Assembly: GCF_002443255.2 (NCBI RefSeq)
Contig: NW_019211460.1
Location: forward strand, 28,988,481-29,052,480
DNA: 64,000 nucleotides
Source of the DNA: Varroa destructor
Taxonomy: Eukaryota; Arthropoda; Arachnida; Mesostigmata; Varroidae
Reading direction: 5' to 3'
In this document: one piece after another, positions 39,247 through 53,500 of the stretch
Layout of the letters: the number at the start of each line of letters is the position of its first letter
How positions within the stretch are numbered: position 1 is the first letter of the stretch
Position numbers and translations under genes: made by a program
The notes under the pieces: model-generated
What the model saw: the letters and a program-made list of their open reading frames with translations, nothing else
What the model was told of the DNA's origin: nothing
Databases searched by the model: none

Positions 39247-39528
39247 AATGGGCTGTATCAAATCAGCGTTAGCCAATTCACAGCCGTCGATATATGTATA
39301 CAGAACAGGCCAGTCTGCAGGCTAACTCGATTTCCTTTGTCGACCTGCCTCACAATTCCTAGCGCATATTCCCGCATTTCAATTACGCTTGTACCAGGAG
39401 GAGAAGAAGGAAGTAGAAACTGTGAACAAGCCAATATCCTCTGGTTCGTTATTGGCCCAGAGATATCAAGGGTCAAGGATGTGCCTCTGCTTCTGGATGC
39501 GCGTGTACTATTCCTGATTTATTGGTAG
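39247..39528 (+). other. Candidate terminal exon (93 codons plus stop)
   Basis: An acceptor-like stretch rich in T and C ends in TACTGCTCAG at 39246, and the following frame stays open to TAG at 39526-39528. The composition is mixed and plausible (for example SITLVPGGEEGSRNCEQANI). The family is not recognised and no upstream partner was identified. Confidence 0.17.
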
Positions 39529-40730
39529 TTTTCAAATAGGACCGCAGCTTCATGCCAGACACTGTATAGCGGAAACGTCAAAGGGAATACCATCCTAGTA
39601 ATCATAATGAACCAACAAGAATAGACACTCATATCTTCAAAAGCACGGCAAGCAGATCAGGCAAGTTACTTAGCGTTGATTTTTTCTCGTTCAGGGCCAT
39701 TCGGGGATATTTTCCCGCATCTACATGTCATTTTTTATTATTCCCTATTTTTCCTTCCCGTTGTTCTGTATTTTATTCTCCTAGTACTCCTTCCCCGCCT
39801 ACAGGATGCAAACCTTTCCTTCCGCCGCGGCCCACAAAGGATTCGTTCGTCTCAAAAAATTTAGCTCTGTCACTGTCTTTTACCGTCAGACATGACACAC
39901 ACCTGCATTAGTTTTCTCCTCTCTTTTCTCTGCATGTATATATCTATATCCTGACCCGCCTACCTTGGCCTTTTTAGAATGAGTGCATTTCGTTCTGTCC
40001 AGGTTGTCTTTCCATCGAATTGTAACACAGACTACGACGACAAATGGGTCCGCAAGAAAATCGAGCATTCGGGTTGTATGTTGGCTTACCCGAATACGGA
40101 ACCCTACTGAGAGCTCATCTTTAAAACGACATTCGAACTCACGAAAACGTATTAGCAAAGATGAGGTGAGTAGGTTTTTTTCAAGGCAGAGCCTCTTTTC
40201 CTTTGTTGATATAGGAAAACTGTGTATGTATTACACCCATATTTCTGCTTGGTGTTCGATTGGCCCTAGTTGGTTGATCCAAAAAAAAAAACTTGAAACT
40301 TCGCCTTGGCCTTAGTAAACGCACCAATTTGTGATAACCGCCATGCCATAGAAAAAAAAAAAATAAAACAGCACACTCAAGTCGCATAAAAAAAAAAACT
40401 ATATTAATCGGAACGAACAAATATGGCTACTCTATTCAAAAGCAGAATATATACCCAGAACCTTTAACGAGGCGATATAATGTATTCTGGTGTTAAAAAG
40501 ACCGTCCTTCATGCCAGTTAGTCCAACACAATCGATGCAGGCAGGAAGTTCCGCACAGTCCATTTCAGTTGTCAATGCGATCCTTCTACGATTATCTATT
40601 TTCACAGCTAGCCGATACGGCAGTAGAGAAACAAGAAGAAGTATAGCTTTATCATTTGTTTCATGCATTTGATGAGATATGGCTCAAATACACAGTTCCT
40701 AGCAAAAAACGTAAATAATGGTTAATATAT

Positions 40731-40752
40731 AATAATAATAATAATAATAAAA
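40731..40752. repeat. (AAT)7 microsatellite
   Basis: Trinucleotide AAT repeat, about seven units. Confidence 0.92.
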
Positions 40753-42423
40753 TGTAACGCCTTCGTAATAAAATAAAACGCTTTATATATATATATATAG
40801 TATAGCTATAACTCTAAATGCGGTCACTTTTGCCGATGCACTACATCCCTACCTTGCGGTAATCAGGACAACATAGCAGGCCAGTCTTTTTCATAGAGGA
40901 GCCAGCTAATGAAACCGTGTCAGAGAGCTCACCCAACCCATTAGAAGCATTATAATATAAACATTTAAAAAAAACTCAGAGCCTACTCATTCTACTGCGT
41001 CTTGACCTTGCTTTTCCGGTGGGCAGCTCGAGGCAAAAACACTGGGCAAGTGGTTTCTTCGTACCGATGAAGGTCTACTTGAAAGTCCTGAGAGCGTCAA
41101 CAGAGTAAAATTACATGCGACCGTTAAAAACCAATTATACGTAATGATCAGAAAATAAGAAGTTTGACAATAGAAATTGCTCTGAAAAGTCGTGTTCGAT
41201 ATCAAGCCCTGATGCGAAGGAATGGCCCGAGAAAAGCTTCCGCAATGGGATGAATATCCATTTTATTGTAAGGATTACGGACCTATAGTCAAAGCGCTTT
41301 ATAAGGGAAAAATAAGGGTTTCCTTAAGTTTCGTGCATACGAATGTGTCCCATTTTATTTCCAAAGACTTGCTTTAGACCGACAAAATGTTACCAAGTTA
41401 TGTTTACTCTTGTGGACGGGTACGACTAGAACAGCTGTTAGTTTTCGATCAAACAGCTCCCAAAAGTTCTAAAAGGAGGGCTTTTTTCAGAGGAGCCTGT
41501 CTACCCTGTTAGCCTTACCCAACGTAGCAAGCACCCAAGCGCACCCGAACCAGGCAACGACTTCTGGCTATTGCGACCGCTTTGTTTTTCTTGAAAATCT
41601 GTTCCAGGTCATCAGAAGCCTCTATTGCAAGCTAACACTCTGGGGCTAAGTTATGGGCGGGTTCTCGCTCTCAAATTCTCGCTGTCGTTCTAATTGCAGA
41701 TCGTTCGGCTTGCGATAACCAGTGTGGCCTAGTTTAGAAGTCTCTGTAGGACGTGTCCCGTTGAGATTACTTGAGGCTGCTGCTAGTCAGGTTGAGATAT
41801 TTGGCTCTGAGGTGAACCCCAAATAGCTTTTGAGAATACTGCTGGGAGCAGGTAATATGTCCGAAACTGACGATGGACCGCAACGATCTGCACAAAGACA
41901 AATAGTCGATTTAAATACGATTAACCTTTGTACTTTTTTACGAGCACGGGGCACCGCACTCGTTTGAATGTTGCCAATGAATAATAGTCGCATAGCTGCG
42001 TACTGAGTTGGCCACTTTTCTCCAATGTAACTTATCAGGCAATATAATTAGAGGTCATAGTCTACTCTAACATACGTCCGCATGTACCAATAAAAAACAA
42101 TAACGTCAGCGCGCGTGTGTGCGTCTATGTGCAATTTAATCGCACAAAATACTACATGTCTGTGACACACTTTACTTGTTTCAATGGCGTGAAGACGCTT
42201 CTGGCAGCGTTTGAGTTAGGAATCATAGTTATCAATACAAACAGTAGGCAACAACCAGCAATAAACAAAGTGAAGGTGTTTTACATATGCGCCGCGAACA
42301 AATACTGCTCGACTGTTGTATTTCTCAAAAAAGAAAAAAAAAAAGTAGGGCCCGGTCACTTAGCAAAGAAAGGCGAAAGCTCAAAAGCAGGAAAATAAGG
42401 AACGTCTTGCGTATGCCGGGATA

Positions 42424-42460
42424 TTGTTGTTGTTGTTGTTGTTGTCGTTATTGTTGTTGT
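42424..42460. repeat. (TTG)n trinucleotide repeat
   Basis: 37 bases of TTG with one short interruption (CGTTA). It reads as Asn or Gln runs in some frames, but no gene context is seen. Confidence 0.92.
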
Positions 42461-45400
42461 CCAAGAGTTGACAGATACCAGATACATCCTCAAATCCTGT
42501 AATACGGATACTGGCAAGGTGATGTTGGTGTAAATTGACATCGTACATGTCCGGTCTGCCTAGCGATTTCAGAGAAAACCTAGAACATGTTATACACATA
42601 GCTATGTTGTGTGCGCGCCCTTTATTCAAATGGTAATGAAAGCACAGCTGCGTGGCCGTAAGGCTTGCTCACTCGTTCATTGAGCAAATTTTCTTCGATT
42701 GCCGCATGGCACGCCTATCGGACATAATCGAGGCGGGAAAAAAATTCTTTCCCCTTGTGCACCCAACGCTCGCCCGGACCAACAGGTTGTATCCGTTGCG
42801 CTCCGCTCGTATTGAATCAAATAAATATTTATGCGCGTATTCTATTAACATGTCCATTCCCTGCATAGGGACTAGCGACCCATTGCCTGGATGCCAAATA
42901 ACAGACTTAGAATCTCGCTCAAGGACCCTGCTTCACATAGATGAACCTCGTACGCCAGCGACGCTACCGTATTACAAACGGTACGAAGAAGCACTCTAGA
43001 CATTTATATTTATTTTTTTATTAAAAAATCGACAGTCTTCGAAGAGCTTGTAGTTTGCTTACCGGCAGCGTCATTCGGTTACAACGTATACCATAATATT
43101 CACGCAGCGGATGTGAACGCCCGCGAAAAGCTTACTTCACAATGTAGAACGTATATATATACATGTAATCAATCTGTATTGATTGACACGCTTGCCTGTA
43201 CAGATAGTGAATGAGTGGAGACACATTTATACTCATTATAAATTAATTTTTCTTTTACTGAATCTACGCCTAAAGATTATATGATTGATTGGTCACATGC
43301 GTGAGTATGACGATGATCAGACACAAATTTATATGTAGATCATCTTCAAAAGAAAGCGTTGATAACTTTATCATCGTGATATTTAGAATATCAAAAAATA
43401 GCAGAAGTTATCGAACGACAAATTAGCATCGCTAAGTTATATAATAGCAATAATTATCATTTATAATTGCTTATGTAATCTGAAGGTCTTCTGAACACCG
43501 ACATCAAACGTACGATAAACAGTGTGCACTTTTCTGAGACACGGAAATTCCTCAGCAAGCAAATTTTTGCTAGTCGTTCAGACTCCCCATGGTGACACGC
43601 TGTCATGTGTTTTTCCCGTGCAGCCGTATCAGCTTGTCTTCACGTAAATCATCCCCTAACCATACACACCGCTGCTAGAAGCGAACAAATTTCTCTTTTT
43701 TTTTATTCTACCTTCAAACGACTCCGACAACAGCAATGAATGCGTTCTGATTTGTCTTTGACGTCTGAGGCGATTTCTGTTGGTAAAATCGACGCTGACT
43801 CGTAGCGAAAATGGTCAAAGAAAGCGTGAAGCCCTTCTTTAGAATATTCGATGGCCTGTTATGACGTTAGGAAAGAATTATATATACGTCACGCAGGATA
43901 AGCCAGGGATACGATATGCAGTCTATAGTATGCGGCGAGTGCACCGTCGTGATCTGAAATCACACTCCGTCTGACAGCCCGTGCAAATGAATTCGTATAG
44001 CGAAATCTGTTGGCTTTCTACAAGATTAAGCGTTAAACCCTGATAACGTTATGCATCGACAGGTACGCGAAGATAATTATGAATTGAGCGCTGTCCGTTT
44101 CCTACGCTGTTTAAGAAATTTTAGCGGCAAATACAAATGAAATACGTACCCTGTCCTACCCCTTTCTATGACTGGGTAACGGTGCCCCTTTGTGAAACTA
44201 ACGCTGTGATGACACACAGGCCACGATCTGTTCGGGGTAAATTGTACCAGGCGAGTAAAAGCTACATATTTACTTTCTGAGAAAGGAACTGAATAATTAT
44301 CGAGCTGGTTGGAAGCTCTAGCAACAGATAAGACGGAAAGAGAACGAAGAAATTGCATGGAAATAAATAAGATCATCAACTGCCAATTAGTATTGTTCAG
44401 TTGCGTGCAGTTACACAATAGATTGACTATTTACAAACAGGATCAGCTTGAACTAAGCATTCTTTCTGGGGGAGTAGCTGATAACTTGGAAATATTGTTT
44501 CTGCAATGTCTGCTATAAAGTTGAAATGGAAGATTGCTATAGAAATTCTTATCAACATATCATAGCTATAACAATGTACCGTTTCCAACGTACGTTGATA
44601 CGTACACAATGCGGTTTGTGTCATTTCTAGTTTGAAAAATATAATCCACGTCCATCTGGGATCTTGCGGAGGCTTTTGACTGTTTATCTTCGCCCCCTGG
44701 ATATACGTAGCTTCTATTCCTTGACAAGGGCAGCGACGTAGCATGTTAGTCGAATATTAAACCCTGAACGATACATTTCGGCGTCGGCCTTACCGTTCGT
44801 AATTTAGTAGCTCAAATGTCGGGCTGTACTGGCAGAAGTCTTTCCAGCTCTGTGCTGGTTTTGTGTACACGTCGAAGGCGCTAAATCATCCTATATGAAC
44901 TAACGTCAACCACCCGGAACTGTGGAGTAACCTTTACGGTGGCGAAGGGCTTACACGTGGCGCACCGTCGGCTTTTACTTCAATTTGGTCGGCGTAGCCC
45001 CACGACTGAGAGCGAAGCCCCAGCGGTGTCGCCATTATCCCGATCGGTCGCAGAGCCGCTCCGGGCCACCCGCTACGGACGATCAGGGTCGAATCGATGA
45101 AAATCGCCACTGGACCGACGACTTTTCTGCTTGATTCTCCCATTACTACAGCCGCCGACAGAGCTGCCAGATATCGTCAAAGCGATGATTGTGTCATCTA
45201 CTCTGCGCTACCGCGATGACTAGGAACCGGCCACTTCTGCTCTTTTGCAGGCCAATGAATTTATCGCGTTCAAGATTGCACGATTAACCAAAGTGGTCTA
45301 CATATGGAGTTGTGCGTTGTGGATCGATGAAACGCGACCTTCGGCTTCACCAGGTCCCGCTGGCTAACGCTGAGTAGAGACTGGCGGCCTTTAGTTGGTC

Positions 45401-45826
45401 GGCGGTTACAGTTCAAATTATTCCGATGTGTCGTCCATTTAAGAATCGTGCAGGGTATATGCTTTCACATGCTGGTCACAGCGTTCGACCAGTTAATGGA
45501 GATTGCTTGTTAACGGAAGACGCAGTCTTCGAGCGTTGTCCTTTGGACGAGACGGCAGGCTGACTGACTGTCGTGGTATCAAAGCCTTAGCAAAATTGCA
45601 TTTCAGTCCATTCCTCTCCAGCTGAATTCAGCCAAACGGACGTGCCTACAGGACGATATATTCGGTGATATCTAAGTAAGTCAAAATTAGTTTAGTTAGT
45701 TAGTTAATTAGCTAAGCTGGTGCTTGGTGGGGCATTTTGGTGCTCAGACGAAAAAAAGCGAGAGAATAAGCTAAAAGACTCTCGCCAGATTTTTCTCTTT
45801 CTAAGTACAGTGGGAGAAATGCCACC

Positions 45827-45848
45827 CTGTCTGTCTGTCTGTCTGTCT
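45827..45848. repeat. (CTGT)n tetranucleotide repeat
   Basis: Five and a half CTGT units. Confidence 0.92.
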
Positions 45849-46354
45849 ATCTACTCCTGTTCTAGCAAAGCGTCGACAGCAGATACGAGAGTCTTTCAGC
45901 CGACCATACGGCGGCTGCAGATCGGCCGATCGTTAGACCAAAAACATGGGAGGGGATGAACCGCGAAGTTGTGCGACCCAATCAATATAAGCGCGGCGGG
46001 GCAGGTTTCAATATAGACATAACGTCTATAAAAGAGCTGGATCAGTACCATGCCAAGCAAAAAAAAAGAGATAATAATGATGACACTTTTGATCATCTAC
46101 TCTGTTGGATACGATCGGACGGACAGGGCACTGTATCGTATAGGACACTGGATATCGCAGCCAGGAGCAGATACGTAATACCTGATAGTTGTCATTGACA
46201 GACGTGTCTATTGAGGCCATTATAAATTCACATTCGACGGTCGACCCTCTGCGCCCACCGCTACACTGAATATATGCTAGTGGTGCACTATACGCTATAG
46301 TAGTAACTGTGACGATGGTCTAGCCATGTTTGATATATCGAATCTCTTTTGATA

Positions 46355-46377
46355 CCAGCAGCAGCTGCTGCTGCTGC
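46355..46377. repeat. (CAG)3(CTG)4 palindromic triplet repeat
   Basis: CAGCAGCAG runs straight into CTGCTGCTG, giving a self-complementary triplet tract. Confidence 0.85.
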
Positions 46378-46858
46378 ACCAGGCCTAGTGGAAACAGGCG
46401 ATCCTTCAATTATTTTGAAGCAAATTCTATGCCAGTAATGGACGCCGTTTTTTCTTGGGCCCCTTACAGATCTCCCCATCCACCCCAGAGAGATAACAGC
46501 AAAAAGTATGGTCTTATATCCGTATATAAATATGCAGAAAAGAGAGAATGCTATATGTGACTACGGTCAAACGGACTTGCTTTCGGTTGTTTGACCTCTG
46601 CGTGTAAATTTCCTGATTGTCTGTTGTTGAGGTAAATAGTAGGCGATTTATGTGATCTGAGTTATCATCTGAACAGGCAGTAATATTGATCGGCAAGGTG
46701 AAATCATTCACCACTAAACCAGAGAAGAGCTACGTATTATATTGGTAATAGATAAACAGATCAGTTAATCGTTTAGTTACGTTTCGTTTACTAGGGCGTT
46801 TTGGGTTTGCTTTGCGTTAGCCGGACAAAAATATAATAAAAGTGTCAGCAGCTGTACC

Positions 46859-46873
46859 TTTTTTTTTTTTTTT
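46859..46873. repeat. T15 homopolymer
   Basis: 15 consecutive T. Confidence 0.9.
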
Positions 46874-48418
46874 GTAAAAATGAACCATTTTGCCAATTTT
46901 ATTAAACGCTCCATTTGTATAGACCAAACCCCTACCTATATCATACGTATCTAGACAATGATATGATTGGACTGTATACACCCTCCGTTTTTTCCCTATC
47001 ACTGGGATGGCATACAAAGAGCGAATTTGTCTCTAATAATTAAGCCCGTATTAATAAATTCACAAATCCATCGGCACAATTAGTGGATGTCCACCAGCAC
47101 GGAGTCTGTATATGCTCACGCATGTGTCGTCGGCTGGTACGTATCAGCACCGATTTCCTTTTGTTATGTTTGGGGGATTCTGATCAAAAATGGCGAATAT
47201 ATGGGCGCGACAATATGTTGCTGATGGTCGGTGGATGTACCAAGCATAGCACGATGATGATACATCCCCTCGACAAATTCAGGGCTAAAATCAATGTCCA
47301 GGGAGTATCATCTGCAGAGTCTGTGTAAAAAGAGGTGTTGCATTGAGATTCCTAAAGGTGGATGGGGCCTTGTACAGGCCGTAGTTGATGATGAAGATCT
47401 ATACTTATGACTGATTCACGCAATTTCTTCAGTGCATTAATTGAGCGTAAGTTATATAAAGTGCGCATATGAAACATTTATTATCTGTGGTATTTTATAA
47501 GAAAAAAATGGAAGCCAATTTCGAATAGAGAAACAAAATAAGAATCATGTAAATTCAGAGGAAAAAAAAGAGAATAATGCTCATGTTCAAGCAGCTATTA
47601 CTCAACTATTCAGCGTCCATTATAGTTGTTAAGCAATATTTGATTAAATCATGCGATTCAGCGAAGCATTATATTGTCAGCTACCTGCTCAAAATTTTAT
47701 CTTGTGCCTGGTGAGCTCTATAGGTCTCTATTACAATACTATGGCACAGCGGGTAACCTTCTTTTCATGCGATGCATTGAAAACTTATGGAAAAGCTTGT
47801 TTAATAATTGGTCTTAGCTTTGCGGTTCCTGCTATAACCAAGCTGCTAACAGCATGTATCGCGAGTACAAGCTTATCACCATAAGATATGTGGTACGTCC
47901 TGTACGGCTTAAGTCGCTATTTTCTAAAACAAAGCTACTATTGTAGAAAAGAATATTCTAGCTAGCCTAAATTATACAGACTGCGACTTTTTGAGCACCG
48001 TTTTAATCTCTAATGGCCTATTTTATGCATTCGAATAACGCTTTTCCCCGTTTTCTAGTTATCTATCATATCGTCAAAACGATCTCTCAGTACGATTATC
48101 TCTATGCATTCAATCCATAATAGATACTTCTCCAACTGCTTCCACTAACGATACTAGCAGAGCCTTATTTCAGAGCCTATGTTAATCACTCTAAATCTTT
48201 TGCTGCTTTTCGAAGACTTCCGTCCATATTAAACCATCATCGTTGTAACTATAACGTCTAACTAACAATATACGCCACCGTAATAACACATCAAAGTATT
48301 TTTTCTCAATAACAACTTTCGGCGATACGATAATGTCGGTCTGCTGATCGGTCTCGATTGTGTTCGGTGTGAATTCGGCCGGATTTATCCATTTGATTGA
48401 CAGCTTCCATGTCATTCA

Positions 48419-48430
48419 CCCCCCCCCCCC
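48419..48430. repeat. C12 homopolymer
   Basis: 12 consecutive C leading into a long pyrimidine tract that ends in a splice-acceptor-like CAG at 48489. Confidence 0.9.
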
Positions 48431-49120
48431 ATTCCCCCATTCCCTCTCCCTTCTCTCTCTCCTGCCGGCCTTCTTTAATGGCTGCTCAGACGGCTTTTGT
48501 TTGCTGCGGGCATCACCGACGCCACCGGTTCCGCCAGTGCTAGCGCAATAGGTTCCGTTGCCAGCAACAGCGCCGATAGCCCCCTTTCAACATGAACACG
48601 TCGTAGGTAACCCTGACAGCCAGTTTCACTAAGAAGTCACTGTACTAACTATAAGGAGATCGACCAGCGTTAGCCGCCATCGGCTCAGTCGAATGTGTAG
48701 GTATACGCCATCAACGTACCCATCTATCAGGCATTTGTTATTGTTACCTATAGAGTCACTGAGAAGGTATAAATCGAACAATCGGGAGCAACTTCGCTGT
48801 GATATCGTTGCTTTGTCTATGCCGCCGTGTGCTCTGCCATTACCTGTGCTTTGACGATGCTGGATCCTTCTGGCCGGACCACACGCGTGACAACTGCGCT
48901 ATTCGCTCACTGAACTCTTCGTGTTCGCGCACGGGCTTGATCTCTTTCCGTCGGATACCGGTGCCGCGGTCGCCGTAACGTCAGGCGATGTCCCAGCAAT
49001 CGGTGAATAGCGGCATCCGACAACAGTGACGCTACGATGGTGGTAACGTATCGTTCCGAGTCGTTAGGTAACAAAAAAAAAGCTTCAAAAACTTATAGGC
49101 GGAATAGCTTGTTTCAGTTT

Positions 49121-49156
49121 TTCTTCTTCTTCTTCTTCTTTGTTCTTTTTTTTTTG
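49121..49156. repeat. (TTC)n plus poly-T pyrimidine tract
   Basis: About seven TTC units followed by a T run. Confidence 0.88.
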
Positions 49157-49963
49157 GAGCTGAACGTGTCAGCCGGTAGGCGATGGTATTTGTTGGGTTT
49201 ACGTGCGCGTTACCTGTCCGTGAGAGCTAGTAGCCAAGGCGGCAGCTTCGTTGGATGTCCGAAATACAGCAGCGTCTCCGATGAGGGGTCGGGATGCTGT
49301 TGGTACTACCAAGCTACTAGAACTAGTCCGTCAGACAACTCGAGCTAGACCTCATACATGATGGTCGGTCGTGTCGCCTCGTTGATGAGCCGTAACCCAT
49401 TCGATTCGACTGTCTAAACATCACTGTGACGTTGCCATTTCTGACGTTGGCAATTGTCATCGCTACAAGCAGTACTAGCTAGTAGATTAGGCAGACGTCT
49501 AAGTACACTTGATGCTCTTCTTGAGTGATTCAGAGACAGGAACTACTGTGCGACTGTGCGTGCCGTCGCAATTACTCAAACGAGGTGCGAGACCTCACAC
49601 GCACGGAAACGGTAGAGAAGGCAAGATGCAGAGTCCATCGAAACCCAGCAATTGTCAAGCTGTTGCTACGGCTGGGCTGGCGTCGAGAATACTTTGCGCG
49701 ATGATGATAGTGTTGGTGCCGGTCAGTTTCACGCGCCGGTACAAGGCCGTCCTGTTTTTATGTCGCTATCGAGTATGAGGGTGGTCGCTTCGAACGCTCT
49801 TGGCCTACGTCGCTCAGACAGTGGAAAAAGTTGGGTAGAAAAGACGAAATCGCTTAGCGCGTGAAGTTCCATTGAAGGACAATGTAGGCGCTAACACCAT
49901 CGAAATACAAAGCGAAATGCTGTGGCGGACCAGTTGTGGCCACGGATTTGCACTCAGATCTCC

Positions 49964-50007
49964 CTCTCTCTCTCTCTCTCCCTATATATATATATATATA
50001 TATATAT
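49964..50007. repeat. Compound (CT)n(TA)n microsatellite
   Basis: About 19 bases of CT followed by 25 bases of TA. Confidence 0.93.
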
Positions 50008-50554
50008 GGAATAAAGGATTGTAAGACAAAATCCTTTTGTCTAACAGTGTATAGTATAATTTAATTATAATAGTTAGGAATAAAATCACTTCCATAAAGA
50101 AGCGCTACATTCAAAATGTAACGTTCTGTAGTAATATACGTATAAGGAATACCTGCTTTCTTTGTGCAGGAGGTGGCCTTATTCACCACAGATGCGACGC
50201 ATACAGGACCAATTTGAGCTTCGTGTTTTAAATTAGTATTATATATTTGTTTCTAACGGGAAACTGTCCACGCTGACATAGGCTTGTATTTTGTCTTGCT
50301 GTTGTGTTGGATAATCGGCATATACACACGTGTCGGACGCTATGTCAAAGTGATGTCTAAGCCTTCCATTGACGTTGTCTATCTCCGTGGTCTTCTGACA
50401 CAAATTGCCAATTACAGCCAATGAGATTCACCTCATTTAAAGCAACTGGCTGGCCTGTAAAGGTGCAGTCTTACACGCTGCTCGAGGATATCAGCTTCTA
50501 TTTTGGGATTAGTTAGTCTTCCCAGGGGCACGGCCCGGAAGCACCTGGAGTCGC

Positions 50555-50599
50555 GCACGCAGACACACGCACACGTGTACACACAATGTACACACATGC
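50555..50599. repeat. Imperfect CA/GT-rich repeat
   Basis: ACAC and GTAC variants repeated over 45 bases. Confidence 0.75.
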
Positions 50600-53500
50600 A
50601 GGAAATTATTAACTCAGCGAAATGTTCCGGCTGTTGCCCACTGTCATTAACAGAACGAAACCGAAGCGTTTCCTATTAGCTGGGCCTAAATCACCCGAAT
50701 ATCTGAGCCGACATTGCAAACCACGCGTAGCCGTTTAGGCGTAGGCAGGCATTTAACACAAGATTTAAAGCCAAGGACAAAGACTAACATATTGTAAAGT
50801 ACTACTGTCTAGTTCTTCGAAATCTATGGTGGTTGAACAACTTACGCTACGTCACCGTACAATCATGCCATGTAGAGTGTTAGAAAACTAATGTAAGCCT
50901 ATCGTAGTTAGCGTTCTTCCCCTAACGCGCTTTTTAATTTTTATACGCCATATTCCTGATTTTCGCTGATTTTATAGATGGGAAGATGCGGGAATCATGA
51001 TCTTGAGAAACCTGTTATTGCATGTTAAATGTTAATTATGTTGCTTAAGAAAAAAGAGTAGGTAGCGATTTGAATTGCCGACCACAATTGGCATCTTTGG
51101 GGTATCAATACTTTCCGACAGAAGCAAGCTCAAGCCACGTTTTATTTCAGCGCTTATTACTGATTAATTAGATTAGATAAGTTGGTGGTAACAGTTTATG
51201 TTTTTCACCTTACGCCTTTAAATCTGATTAGCCTACGGTGTGCATCCTGTACATCTAAACGGGAGCACTGAGCAAGAACTGGCTTTTGTAAGGCCACATG
51301 ACTCTTCCTTAGAAAACCGTTAGAGTCTATAAAACCTTTTTAAACAGAGTGAAATAAAATGATGCATAGAGTGCTTACACACAAATTCAGTTAAGCCACT
51401 GTTCTATAAACTCTTCAGCTCTAGAAGGCATACAGACTAGCTCCGTAGTAATAATATCCGTACATTCAGCTGCCCTAAGCAATGGACTGGCACAACGCAT
51501 CCGTTAAATAGACATCAAGCCCCTGACTTACAATCCTCTGCCCCGACAAACAAAGAGAAAGAAACAGACTAGTCTACAATCAATTCTCTTCATTCCTTTC
51601 AAACTGCCTAATTCTGCTAACAATCAAGCTTAGCGTAGCAGGCCCTCATTCCAGTCGACATCACTTCGAAATTTTGCTCGACCTTTTTGATGATTGTCTG
51701 TATTTCACTCTATCTCCCCCATATGACATCTCTTCGACGTTATCGCATCGGTCATGCGCCGTTAAGTGACACCAGCCAGATCACGTACCCCACCCCCTGG
51801 CCCCTCATGCCATTCTACCCTGTAGTTATCATTAGATAAATGTTACCGTTGGCCCTAGCAGGAGTCTTGGTTGCTGTGGTTCGTGTTATTGTCTAGCACC
51901 TCGCTGTTCATCCGTCCTTCTCGTTTACATACTGCCGCTAAAGTTGCTGATGTTACCGAACATGTCGCCTGGCATCAGAGCGTGTCACATGTCTGCCTAT
52001 AGGTTTCTGAAAACAGAGCGAAGAAGGAACCCTTCACTTGACGTCGGCATCGCGCCATCATTCGTATCCTTTGCTCCCTCAACGGTCAAATGTGAACGAC
52101 AGAGCGATTCGGCCCGTCTGTGAGTATTCGACCGAGCCTGTTAGCCATAACTTGTTATTAGAATTTTAACTACACACTTAGGTGGAGTTCGCTACCTACT
52201 ACAACAATGACACCCGTTTTTTTTGGCAGGCGTCATCACGGACGCAGACGTCTGTCGACTCTCACCGCCTGTCTCATCCCGGTCTTTATCACTTCCTTTT
52301 GGCTACCACATTTATTCATTCGGTAGCCGCAGCAATTTGTATTACCACCATCGCGGTAATTAGTCAACTTCATGAGTCGATGTTCTAGACTTCTATCGAC
52401 GTAAATATAACTAGACGTCTTTAATTAGTCGCAATGACCACCTAAGCCACGAAAACCGGTAGTTGCACTCAGATGACCAAAATATGCGAGCGTCTGACAG
52501 GTTCAGTTTGGTGACAGTCGCGGGTGTCGCAAAGGAACTTCGCGTGGCAAAGCACCTAGCGGGGCTAGCTCGCCCAGCTATTTACTAATAGCAAGCAACT
52601 CTGCTGGTGCGTCTTGATGTGCTTTCGTTGCTTGACGCGAATCTCACATTGTAAAGGAAATCCCTTGTCACCATCCTGACCACTTGAAGTATCACAAGTA
52701 TACTTTACTCCAAGGCACGAGTATACGTCATCAAACACAACTTTAGGTCAGAGGCTGCGTGACCGCTACGAGTGGAAACCATCTAATTTTCTTCGAAGGC
52801 ACACAGTTTATCCAGAATAGAGAAAATAACGAATCTGTTAATACATATCCAACTAATATCTACACGTATCATATTATAAGCAGGTTTCGCTGTAGAAACT
52901 TGTACTTTTCATTCGCACAGGAGCGCCAAACGGTAGGACGGCTATTTAAGACAAATTGGCGAATTACCGTTGAAGGTAATATGGTGTAAAAGAGCTTCAT
53001 ACCGAGTCGACCTGTACTGCAGAAATACCAAGAATTGAAGTGGCTACTTCTGCGAACGCGATTGCCATACTCCTACTGTAAACCTTATGTCACTTTACGC
53101 GGTAGACAGATGTCTGACAAAGAAAGACGATCCGGATATTATTAAACGCATCAGATATCTTCAGCCTCAGCTTAACAGCTGACATTTCGGTAACATGCTT
53201 CTGTGTTTTTGTATAGGACACGGAGTTGCGGCGGATGCGCTTAGCGGTATCATTGTTATTAAAGTTGCTATTTTTACTTTTGTCATTGATGTGATTGTCA
53301 TCGTAATAGTCGTTTATTTGTAAACGGCCTCGTTGAAATCAATCAGCGCCATATTTTCGGCGGCAAAAAATTGCCTCCTCTGAAGACATTAGCTAAAATC
53401 TATTCAACAGGCCTAGTTCGTCTTGAGGAGTTATTATACTAATTAACCTGTTTGGATATCAAAATCAGACGATATTACAAAAGTGTTTTGTTGAACTTTT

